64,000 bases of DNA from JAHKLT01 sp046197865. GTDB taxonomy: Archaea > Methanobacteriota > Methanobacteria > Methanobacteriales > Methanobacteriaceae. Below, one piece after another: positions 55,652-63,584 of this stretch. Below the pieces are notes generated by a model that was not told the DNA's origin, made no database searches, and worked only from the letters and a program-made list of their open reading frames with translations. Both the position numbers and the translations under genes were made by a program. The DNA lies in assembly GCF_046197865.1 (NCBI RefSeq), contig NZ_CP166990.1, forward strand, positions 1,364,001-1,428,000. The letters run 5' to 3'. The first letter of the stretch is position 1; every line of letters starts with the position of its first letter.

Positions 55652-58600
55652 TTAAACTTCTACAGTTACATTATTAGATGTAGCATATTCATTGTAATTT
55701 ACTGTTGCAATGTATGATCCAGGGTCTAAATTAATGTTTAATTTAGCTATACCATCACTACCTGTAATTCTATAATAAAATACACCATTAATATTGATTT
55801 CAACTGTTACATTTTTCAATGGATTACCTTGACCATCAAAAACTAATACATCGTATGTTTCATTATTACCAAAAGTTTTAACAAGATTACTAGTAAAAAC
55901 TGTTTGTTTAACTCCAATATTATTACCTAAGCTTAAACCATTAAAAGAAGTGGTTATAGTATAATTTCCTGGATTTAAATTAATATTTAACCTAGCAATT
56001 CCACTAGAATTAGTAGTTCTATTATACAATACACCATTAATATTAAAAGTAACATTAACATCAGCTAAAACATCACCATTTAAATCAAATACAGTTACAT
56101 CAAACTGTGTGCCATTTTTATAAAATTTAACAAGATCTTTTGAAATAAAAGTAGATTCAACATCTATATAATTTTCAATACTTGCATTATTAAATTCATC
56201 TCCACCATCAAAGAAAACACTAACTGAATAATTTCCAGGATTCAAATTAATATTCAAACTAGCTATTCCAGATTCATTAGTCTTTTTTAAATAGCTAACA
56301 CCATTAATAGTAATATTTACAGTCTTATTATCTAAAGGATTACCTAAAGCATCCAACAAAGTTACAATAAACTGACTACCATCTTTATAATACATTGTAA
56401 AATTATCTGCATTAAGGAAAACTTCCTTAGCATCATAAGCAACAGTATAAACCTTCAAACAAGCTACAGCACCATAATTATATAAATCATTCCAATCTTC
56501 ACCATCTTCACTATAAAAAGAAACATTCTCAATAAAATGAATTCTAGATCTATTTGTCATAACAGGTACTGTATTTGATTTAATAACAACTTTAAAAATA
56601 TCTTCTTCTTTAATAGGAATATATTGATCTAATTGAATAGTATTAAATCCAGGATAATAAGTTTTACCAATTTGACTATATTTTAACTCATCATTAACAT
56701 AAACAAACAACTCATAATCATTATCATAATCTTCAAAATAAGTACCAACAGCTGCAATTAAATCATTACCCTCTGAAACAAATTGATTATAATAATAATA
56801 AACATCTTCTTCATCTAAAACATAAGTTTTTCCTGTCCAATCATATTGATAGTTCTTATTATAAGCTATTGTATTATTAAAAATAAAACCAACAGATTCA
56901 GAAGTACAGAATTGTGTATCATAGTATGAAACATAATAATATCCTTTATCACCCATATCTGTACCATAACTATTTTTTATAATGAAAGCACCATCACCAG
57001 GAGGAGTAATAGCAAAATTATCTTTACTATAATTATCATCCCAACCCACAACAGTAACCGCATGATTACATGGATCTGTACCATTATAATAATATGCACC
57101 ATTACTATTTGAATAGATTGAATCATGATGCATACTTATTCCAACAGCTAATGCACCATATTTAACAATAGCATCTTTAATTAAATCATTATCTGAAGAA
57201 TTTTCACGTCCAGGTACTAAAATAACATCTTGAATATGAATATTACTCACAATAAGAGGAGATATTTTTCCAAGCTCATCATAACTATCATGTTCAGCTA
57301 TTAAAGGACCAAACCAATTTAAAAGATAACCAATACCTATAATTGAAGGCAAACCTCCTTCAGTTGAAAATAAATCCCCATATATTGAATATCTTAACAT
57401 TGAATCTTGCATATTATTTTCTGAAAAATCATATAATAAACCAGTTGATTTTAATAAAGCAGATTCTAAAGCAGCAACAGTTCCAAAAGCCCAGCAAGCA
57501 CCCATATCACCTTGATTTTTAACAGGACTTACCCATCCAAAATCACGTAAATCAAATCTAATAGGTAAATTTTCAACAACAATCGAATTATTAATAAGTT
57601 CTATTTTTGCACCCTCATCCATTATTATGCAAACATAATATGTATTATTTGTAGAAACAGTATCATTATTAAAATCATTATTATTTAATATAACATCTCC
57701 ATCAAAATAACTAAATATAGCACTTCCTTCTGATGCAACATTATCTTTAAAAACATTATTGTTCAATAATAAACTAGAATCATAGCTATAAATAGCTCCA
57801 CCTAAACTATAATCAGATTCTAAACCATTATTTAAAAAAGTAGAATTTTCAATAAAAGCAACAGCCATATCTAAATATAATGCTCCACCAAAAGCTCCTC
57901 TTTCACCATCGTATAAATTTTTATTTCCTGTGAAATTAGATCGAAGAATAGTAACATTAGCAAAAGAAGTAAATATTGCCCCACCATCAAAAAGAGCAGA
58001 ATTATTAATAAAATTAGAATCATAAATACTTAAAAAACCATTAAACACAGTGTTTAATGCAACAATAGCTCCACCAAAACCTGAATAACAATCAGTAAAA
58101 TTAGACCCACCAACAGTCAAACTTGTATAAGAATCAGAAACATCAATAAAAATAGCACCACCATTTGCTCCAGATTCAACACTATTAAAAGTAGAATTAA
58201 TTACAATACCATTACCATTTTTTATACCAATAGCACCAGCAGTTTCATTAGCAAATAAATCAACAAAAGTAGAATCAAATACCATTAAATCCCCACCGCT
58301 AACATATATAGCTGTTGAATACTTACTCGAACTATTAACAAATAATGAATTATTAATAACACCCTCAGAACCATCACAATATATAGCAGCCCATGTAGCA
58401 TTATTACCAATAAATCTTCCATAATTTATATCATAAGATCCTCCAATTGATATTAAAGCTGCACCATATTCTGCTTTATTATTTATAAAGGTCACATTTA
58501 TTAGATTTAAATTTTCACCTGATGAACGTATACCTCCTCCATTTATAGAATAACCATTAATGATATTTAAATTCATTATAGTTACATTATTTCCCTCAAT

Positions 58601-58855
58601 AAGGAAAACTCTAGATTGGTTATTTCCATCAATCGTATATCCTTTACCATCTAAAACAAAATTGTTATTATTTATCTCAACACCATATTTATTATCATTA
58701 CTATCATATGTATAATTTTTATCCAAATCTAAATTATTATTATCACCAGCACTTATGATTTTGCCTTCAAGTTCTGTAAAATTGCCATCTGCTGATACTA
58801 AACCAACAGAAAATAAAAAGACTATACAAAACAATAAAATCTTCTTTTTTTCCAT
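55652..58855 (-). CDS. adhesin-like papain-family cysteine protease, paralogue 3
   Basis: 1067 residues, same plan: signal peptide identical to paralogue 2, shortest beta-helix, C1A domain with Cys454, His598 and Asn628, lectin-like domain, and three terminal modules ending in SNNVTVEV. All catalytic positions are intact. The beta-helix front is the most variable part of the three genes, while the protease, module and flanking parts are nearly constant, so the variable part probably decides what is bound. A possible function is attack on bacterial or host surface proteins, or autolysin-like processing; this is inference. Confidence 0.9.
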   Translation of the reverse strand: MEKKKILLFCIVFLFSVGLVSADGNFTELEGKIISAGDNNNLDLDKNYTYDSNDNKYGVEINNNNFVLDGKGYTIDGNNQSRVFLIEGNNVTIMNLNIINGYSINGGGIRSSGENLNLINVTFINNKAEYGAALISIGGSYDINYGRFIGNNATWAAIYCDGSEGVINNSLFVNSSSKYSTAIYVSGGDLMVFDSTFVDLFANETAGAIGIKNGNGIVINSTFNSVESGANGGAIFIDVSDSYTSLTVGGSNFTDCYSGFGGAIVALNTVFNGFLSIYDSNFINNSALFDGGAIFTSFANVTILRSNFTGNKNLYDGERGAFGGALYLDMAVAFIENSTFLNNGLESDYSLGGAIYSYDSSLLLNNNVFKDNVASEGSAIFSYFDGDVILNNNDFNNDTVSTNNTYYVCIIMDEGAKIELINNSIVVENLPIRFDLRDFGWVSPVKNQGDMGACWAFGTVAALESALLKSTGLLYDFSENNMQDSMLRYSIYGDLFSTEGGLPSIIGIGYLLNWFGPLIAEHDSYDELGKISPLIVSNIHIQDVILVPGRENSSDNDLIKDAIVKYGALAVGISMHHDSIYSNSNGAYYYNGTDPCNHAVTVVGWDDNYSKDNFAITPPGDGAFIIKNSYGTDMGDKGYYYVSYYDTQFCTSESVGFIFNNTIAYNKNYQYDWTGKTYVLDEEDVYYYYNQFVSEGNDLIAAVGTYFEDYDNDYELFVYVNDELKYSQIGKTYYPGFNTIQLDQYIPIKEEDIFKVVIKSNTVPVMTNRSRIHFIENVSFYSEDGEDWNDLYNYGAVACLKVYTVAYDAKEVFLNADNFTMYYKDGSQFIVTLLDALGNPLDNKTVNITINGVSYLKKTNESGIASLNINLNPGNYSVSVFFDGGDEFNNASIENYIDVESTFISKDLVKFYKNGTQFDVTVFDLNGDVLADVNVTFNINGVLYNRTTNSSGIARLNINLNPGNYTITTSFNGLSLGNNIGVKQTVFTSNLVKTFGNNETYDVLVFDGQGNPLKNVTVEININGVFYYRITGSDGIAKLNINLDPGSYIATVNYNEYATSNNVTVEV

Positions 58856-58895
58856 ATAAAAACTCCTTCATTTTATATTTAACAACCACATCCCA
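58856..58895 (-). promoter_or_regulatory. conserved leader with ribosome site, protease ALP 3
   Basis: Near-identical copy of 55395-55435 including AAGGAG. Suggests common expression control or simple duplication of the gene with its leader. Confidence 0.6.
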
Positions 58896-59103
58896 AAAAA
58901 AATAGATGTTATAGTTATTATATTTTTTTTAATAAAAATAACTTTTCAACAATATTACAACATTAAACAATAATAATTTATTAATTAAATCAATTAACAA
59001 AACCAAAAAAAATAGTAAAAAAATTAAATGAATTTTAAAGCGAAATCATTAAATATTTTATCAAACATAAATATAGATTGATAAATAAATAGGAGATAAT
59101 ATT

Positions 59104-59358
59104 ATGAGTACAAAAATTGAAGTATTTTCAACAGATAGCTGCCCTCACTGTCCTGCTGCAGTACAAGTAGCTGAAGAGGCTAAAGCAGAATTAGGTGACA
59201 TCGACTTAGAAGTTGTAAAAATTGTTGATGATGAAAGCAGACAAAGAGCAATTGATTATGGAATAATGGCAGTTCCAACTATTGTTATCAATAACAATGT
59301 AGAATTTACTGGAGCTCCTACTAAAGAACAATTAATTGAAAAACTTAAATCATTATAA
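59104..59358 (+). CDS. small thioredoxin/glutaredoxin-like protein
   Basis: 84 residues, full length for the archaeal small thioredoxin group. Redox motif CPHC at about 14-17 and cis-proline in MAVPTIVIN near 59-67. It reduces protein disulfides in the cytoplasm. AGGAGATAATATT precedes the ATG. It lies 34 bp upstream of cbiD. I recall that Methanothermobacter has a similar gene near aroK and cbiD homologues. Confidence 0.92.
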   Translation: MSTKIEVFSTDSCPHCPAAVQVAEEAKAELGDIDLEVVKIVDDESRQRAIDYGIMAVPTIVINNNVEFTGAPTKEQLIEKLKSL

Positions 59359-59392
59359 TTACTTTTTTTACTTTTTTTTATTTTAAGATTTT

Positions 59393-60484
59393 ATGAATTT
59401 AGAAACAAATGATTGTAGTATAACAACAGGTAGTATTGCAACTGCTACTGCTTTAAGTGGATTACAAAGTATTTTAACAAATGAAAATATAGCTATTGTA
59501 GAAATATCCACCCCTACAGATATTATTAATGTAGAAATTAAAGAAAATAAGAAAGTTTCTAAAAATATTGCTAAATCAATAGCAGTAAAATATCCTTATA
59601 ATGATCCTGATGTTACAATTAATTTAGAGATTGTTGCAACTGTTGAACTATTAGATAAAGTTAATGATGAAACAGTTATAATTACTGGTGGAAAAGGAAT
59701 AGGTAAAGTTACAAAACCAGGCCTTCAAGTAGCTGTTGGAGATTATGCAATTAATCCCATACCTCTTAAAATGATTAGAAAAAATTTAGAACCTTTAATT
59801 CCAGAAGGTAAATCTGTTAAAGTTGAAATTTCAGCACCAGAAGGAGAAGAAATAGCTAAAAAAACTATGAATCCTAAACTTGGAATTATTGGTGGAATTT
59901 CTATTATAGGAACTACCGGAATAGCTAGATCCATGTCTTCTAAAGCCTATAAAGATTCTATTGCCTATCAAATTGATGTAGCTATTGCTCAAAATTTAGA
60001 TAATTTAGTTTTTACACCAGGTAATATTGGAGAAGGTCTTGCACAAGAGAAATTAAAGGTTTCAAAAGATCAAATTATTCAAACAGGTAATTATGTTGGA
60101 TTTATGTTTAATAATGCTTATGAGAAAGGTCTTAAAGAATTCACATATTTCGGCCATATTGGAAAGTTAGTTAAAGTAGCAGGTGGAATATTTAATACAA
60201 AACATTCTGTTGCTGATGGCAGACGAGAAATTGTAATTACTTATGCTGCATTAAATGGTGCTTCAAGAAATGTTTTAGAAGAAATTTATGAATCTAAAAC
60301 TACTGATGATATGTTTGAAATATTAAATAGAGAAAATTTAAGTTTAAAAGTTTCAAATGATATTGCAAAAGCTATTAAAAATCTTTGTAAAAGTCAATTT
60401 GATATTGATTTAAATGTTATTTTAGTAGATATGACTGGACATTTCTTAAATGAAAATTTTAATTTAAATCAATTTAATTTATGA
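59393..60484 (+). CDS. cbiD: cobalt-precorrin-5B C1-methyltransferase
   Basis: 363 residues. N-terminal TTGSIATATALSGLQSIL, GGKGIGKVTKPGLQVAVGDYAINP (about 103-126, in two parts GGKGIGKVTKPGL and VGDYAINP), and LGIIGGISIIGTTGIARSMS near 162-181 match CbiD. It adds the C1 methyl group with S-adenosylmethionine in anaerobic cobamide synthesis, needed for the corrinoid of methyl transfer in methanogenesis. Possibly co-transcribed with the thioredoxin gene; no strong ribosome site. Confidence 0.95.
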   Translation: MNLETNDCSITTGSIATATALSGLQSILTNENIAIVEISTPTDIINVEIKENKKVSKNIAKSIAVKYPYNDPDVTINLEIVATVELLDKVNDETVIITGGKGIGKVTKPGLQVAVGDYAINPIPLKMIRKNLEPLIPEGKSVKVEISAPEGEEIAKKTMNPKLGIIGGISIIGTTGIARSMSSKAYKDSIAYQIDVAIAQNLDNLVFTPGNIGEGLAQEKLKVSKDQIIQTGNYVGFMFNNAYEKGLKEFTYFGHIGKLVKVAGGIFNTKHSVADGRREIVITYAALNGASRNVLEEIYESKTTDDMFEILNRENLSLKVSNDIAKAIKNLCKSQFDIDLNVILVDMTGHFLNENFNLNQFNL

Positions 60485-60524
60485 GTATTTTAATTAACAA
60501 ATTTTATTGGTAAATAAGAATAAA

Positions 60525-60538
60525 TGTGTACATACACA
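60525..60538. promoter_or_regulatory. inverted repeat upstream of the glycosyltransferase
   Basis: TGTGTA / TACACA around a 2-nt centre, richer in G+C than the rest of the gap and about 120 bp before the glycosyltransferase ATG. Could be an operator; symmetry is the only support. Confidence 0.3.
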
Positions 60539-60653
60539 CATACAGAAATATTTATTTTAATAATTAAGTAAATAACAACTATTTTTTAGAAAATATTAAA
60601 TAATTTCTCAAATAAAAATAGCTATAACAAATCTTGTTTAAAGGAATTAAAAA

Positions 60654-61736
60654 ATGAAAATAGCTATGGTAGGGCAATTCCCACCACACATTGGAGGAGT
60701 TGGAACTCATATTTACAGACTTTCTAAAAAATTAGTTCAAGAAGGTCATGAAGTTTATGTAATTACATATCCTCATAAAGATATAAAAAATATCGATGGA
60801 ATTAATGTAATAGCTACTGAAGGCATTAATATACCAGGTCTTAGAGGGATTTTATTTTATTTAAATGCAAAAAAAGCTTTAAAAAAGCTAGTTAAAGAAA
60901 AAGATATTGATATTATACATGGTCATTACCTATTTCCTGCAGGTCTCTCAGCAGTTGAAGTTGGAAAAAATGAAAATATTAAAACTTATATTACATCTCA
61001 TGGATCAGATATGTTTGAAATGTATAAAAATCAGTTTTTCATGAGACCAATTATAAAAAAGGTTTTAAAAAATGCTGATGTTGTTTTAGCTGTTAGTAAT
61101 GCATTAAAAGATGAAATAATAAAAACGAATGTTGATAAAATTAAAGATAAAACTCGTCTTTATTGGAATTCTGTAGATATAGATCAATTTAAACCAAGTA
61201 ATGAATTTAAATTTAAAAAAGAGTTAAAATTAGATAATAAACCAATTGTATTATTTATTGGTAACATTATTAAGCGAAAAAATGTTGAATCTTTAATTGA
61301 AGCTAAAAAATCTTCAAAAACTGATTATAATTTAGTAATTATTGGTGATGGGCCATTATTAAATAAATTAAAAGAAAAAGTAATTAAAGAAGATATTAAA
61401 GATGTTATTTTTACAGGTCCAAGAAAAGATATAAGTGATATAATTCCAAGTTGTGATTTATTGGTTTTACCATCATATTCTGAAAGCTTTGGTCTTGTTT
61501 TAATTGAAGCTCTTTCTTGTTCAAAATCAGTTATTGGAAGTAATGTTGGTGGGATTAAAGAAATAATTACAGATGATGTTGGTCTTTTAATTGATCCTAA
61601 AAATCCTCAGGATATAGCTATTAAAATTGATGAAATATTATCAAATAATGAGTTAAAAGAAAAATTTGAAAATAATGCTCGCAGTAGAGCAGAAGATTTC
61701 TCAGAAGTTAAAATTCCATATGATGAGCTAAGATAA
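60654..61736 (+). CDS. GT4-family glycosyltransferase
   Basis: 360 residues, GT-B fold. N-terminal donor-side motif PPHIGGVGTHIYRL (10-23), HGHYLFPAGLSA and TSHGSDMFEM in the acceptor domain, and C-terminal nucleotide-sugar site LPSYSESFGLVLIEAL with the two spaced glutamates. Likely adds sugars to surface polysaccharide, glycolipid or pseudomurein precursor in the cytoplasm or inner membrane face. The 3' end overlaps the convergent DUF2284 gene by 9 bp. Specific acceptor unknown. Confidence 0.9.
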   Translation: MKIAMVGQFPPHIGGVGTHIYRLSKKLVQEGHEVYVITYPHKDIKNIDGINVIATEGINIPGLRGILFYLNAKKALKKLVKEKDIDIIHGHYLFPAGLSAVEVGKNENIKTYITSHGSDMFEMYKNQFFMRPIIKKVLKNADVVLAVSNALKDEIIKTNVDKIKDKTRLYWNSVDIDQFKPSNEFKFKKELKLDNKPIVLFIGNIIKRKNVESLIEAKKSSKTDYNLVIIGDGPLLNKLKEKVIKEDIKDVIFTGPRKDISDIIPSCDLLVLPSYSESFGLVLIEALSCSKSVIGSNVGGIKEIITDDVGLLIDPKNPQDIAIKIDEILSNNELKEKFENNARSRAEDFSEVKIPYDELR

Positions 61737-62270
61737 AATACCACAAACTAATATTAAATATTCTGGTAATTTATAATCTTCAATCCATTTCATTTCAAGA
61801 CCTAAAAGTTCACGAGCTGTCTTTTCAACATCTCCACCTAAAGATTCTATAGAATGTCTTAATTTATCTTTATGTATACATTCTTCATTATTTATTTTAG
61901 CACAACTTTCACATAATGAACATAGACCTGCACTAAGAGCTAAACTATTATTATTTTCTATTTCTAATAATTCTTCAAGTAGCTTATTTTTTTCTTTCCT
62001 AAATGATTTAACAATAAATGCATTTAGTTCTTCTTTTGAATATGTTTTATCTAATAATTCTTTATTAAAAGAGAATTTTAAACCAATTATATGAAAATTA
62101 TCATATTTTTTCCAAATATCTATTGGATTAAAATCAAATGGAGGACAAGTCCAATTATTTTTATATTCTGGACAATTTTTACAAAAATCGAGAAAATAAT
62201 CAATATTTACAAAGTTTTTCATATATTCTTCTGTTAATATTTCTGCTTCAATCTTTTTTATTTTATACAT
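61728..62270 (-). CDS. DUF2284-type metal-binding protein
   Basis: 180 residues with cysteines arranged as CKNCPEYKNNWTCPP (about 34-48) and CSLCESCAKI.NEECIHKDK (about 117-136). This C-x2-C, PPF and second cysteine cluster pattern is that of DUF2284, predicted to bind an iron-sulfur cluster or metal. Cytoplasmic, function unknown. Convergent with the glycosyltransferase; the 172 bp upstream hold no gene. Confidence 0.75.
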   Translation of the reverse strand: MYKIKKIEAEILTEEYMKNFVNIDYFLDFCKNCPEYKNNWTCPPFDFNPIDIWKKYDNFHIIGLKFSFNKELLDKTYSKEELNAFIVKSFRKEKNKLLEELLEIENNNSLALSAGLCSLCESCAKINNEECIHKDKLRHSIESLGGDVEKTARELLGLEMKWIEDYKLPEYLILVCGILS

Positions 62271-62451
62271 TTTATCATCACAATAATTAAAAAATATTAA
62301 TCTTAATACATTAATAAACTAACTATTTGTAATAATATGTTTAAATTTAAATTATAAAAAAGTTTAGATAATTCTATAAAAAATAAAGAAAAATAACAAA
62401 ATTTATTTATGATTAAAGTAATAATCAATAATACCAAGGGAGGTGAAAAAA

Positions 62452-62667
62452 ATGGCTAGTCAAATACTTGCAGCAATATTGTCTTTAATTCTTCCAGGGT
62501 TAGGACAAATATATGGAGGACAAGGATTAACAAAAGGTATAATCTTTATCGTAATAGCTTTAATATTTTATGCAGTAGGAGCAGGCGTTTATTCGTTTGT
62601 ATGGTTATTATCAGCTATTTTTAACATTTATGCTGCTTATGATGCATATGTAAATGCAGCTGATTAA
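62452..62667 (+). CDS. small two-to-three-helix membrane protein (TM2-like)
   Basis: 71 residues from the ATG at 62452. An upstream GTG at 62443 is part of the ribosome site GGGAGGTGA, so the ATG six bases later is preferred. LSLILPGLGQIYGGQGLTKG near 9-28 is the P-G-x-G-Q-x-Y-G-G pattern of TM2-like proteins, followed by helices at about 29-45 and 50-66. Role in the membrane unknown. Strong ribosome site suggests high expression. T-rich tract (62672-62697) follows the stop as terminator. Confidence 0.75.
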   Translation: MASQILAAILSLILPGLGQIYGGQGLTKGIIFIVIALIFYAVGAGVYSFVWLLSAIFNIYAAYDAYVNAAD

Positions 62668-62805
62668 TACTTTTTCTTTTTCTTTTTTTCTTTTTACATA
62701 TCAAATAAATTAAGTAATATTTTTTTAAAATAGCAAATAGATAATTGAAAAATAATTTATTTCGAATTTTATAAATTTAAAAAGAGTATAACAGGAGATA
62801 TAATC

Positions 62806-62901
62806 GTGTTTATCATGTTTTTGCGGTTTTCATGTGAATACATTATTTCTCCCATTATTAAATATCCCAACTTATATTTTAGAGATTTATATAAAGGTTG
62901 A
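62806..62901 (+). CDS. candidate 31-codon short ORF with ribosome site
   Basis: GTG start at 62806 five bases after GGAGAT, TGA at 62899-62901. The peptide has a hydrophobic front and a tail reading IIKYPNLYFRDLYKG, unlike random A/T-rich translation. A TATA-like ATTTTATAAATT lies about 35-40 bp upstream. Could be a small membrane protein, a leader peptide, or the remnant of a larger gene. Confidence 0.35.
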   Translation: MFIMFLRFSCEYIISPIIKYPNLYFRDLYKG

Positions 62902-62922
62902 TTTTATATTTTTTAAGGTGAT

Positions 62923-62970
62923 ATGAAAAAATATTCATATCGTATGATAGTTTGTATTTCAAGCATATAA
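62923..62970 (+). CDS. candidate 15-codon short ORF with ribosome site
   Basis: ATG at 62923 directly after AAGGTGAT; product KKYSYRMIVCISSI. Too short to judge; listed because of the good ribosome site and its position after the 31-codon ORF. Confidence 0.2.
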   Translation: MKKYSYRMIVCISSI

Positions 62971-63052
62971 AGGTTTGCCTAAAATTTACTAAAAAAACAT
63001 ATCTGATACATTAATATATATCAAAAATAAATTTTTAAAAAGGAATGATTAT

Positions 63053-63523
63053 ATGGAAAATAAAAAATTTACCCACCTTAAAGATGAAGGAGTCCATATG
63101 GTTGAAGTTGGATCTAAAAATGTCCAAAAAAGAACAGCTATTGCTCAAGGAAGAATTTATTTAAGTGAAACTACTATTGAAAAAATTAACTCAAATAATA
63201 TAGAAAAAGGTAGTGTTTTAACAGTAGCACAAGTAGCTGGTATTCAAGCAGTTAAAAAAACATCTGAATTGATTCCACTTTGCCATCCATTAAATATTTC
63301 AGGTATTGAAATTGACTTTGAACTTAAAAAAACAGAAATTACATGTATTTGTAGTGTTAGAATTGATGGTAAAACTGGTGTTGAAATGGAAGCTATCACT
63401 GGTGTTAGTGTTGCTCTTTTAACAATTTGGGACATGGTTAAATCAGTTGAAAAAGATGAAAATGGACAATATCCTAATACAAAAATTTCTGAAATTGAAG
63501 TTATTAAAAAAGAAAAGATCTAA
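63053..63523 (+). CDS. moaC: cyclic pyranopterin monophosphate synthase
   Basis: 156 residues, full length. MVEVGSKNVQKRTAIAQG (about 17-34), LIPLCHPLNI near 75-84 and DGKTGVEMEAITGVSVALLT near 109-128 with the conserved Lys, Glu and Asp are the MoaC core. It completes cyclic pyranopterin formation for the tungsten or molybdenum cofactor used by formylmethanofuran and formate dehydrogenases. AAAGGAATG precedes the ATG. Confidence 0.97.
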   Translation: MENKKFTHLKDEGVHMVEVGSKNVQKRTAIAQGRIYLSETTIEKINSNNIEKGSVLTVAQVAGIQAVKKTSELIPLCHPLNISGIEIDFELKKTEITCICSVRIDGKTGVEMEAITGVSVALLTIWDMVKSVEKDENGQYPNTKISEIEVIKKEKI

Positions 63524-63584
63524 ATTTAACTTATTACTAATCAAATACTCTTAGAAAAACACTATTATAAATAAAACTTAATTA

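Larger units (their letters stand above)
62668..63052 (+). other. 385-bp region between the TM2-like gene and moaC
   Basis: Contains the T-rich terminator at 62672-62697, two very short ORFs with ribosome sites (62806-62901 and 62923-62970), and a TATA-like TTAATATATATC at about 63010-63021 that probably serves moaC. It is less A+T-extreme than other gaps. No RNA gene recognised. Confidence 0.4.

Noticed and set aside
60525..60538. TGTGTA/TACACA as a certain operator
   Set aside because: Only one short imperfectly placed palindrome; no regulator gene nearby and no second copy found, so kept only as a low-confidence site.
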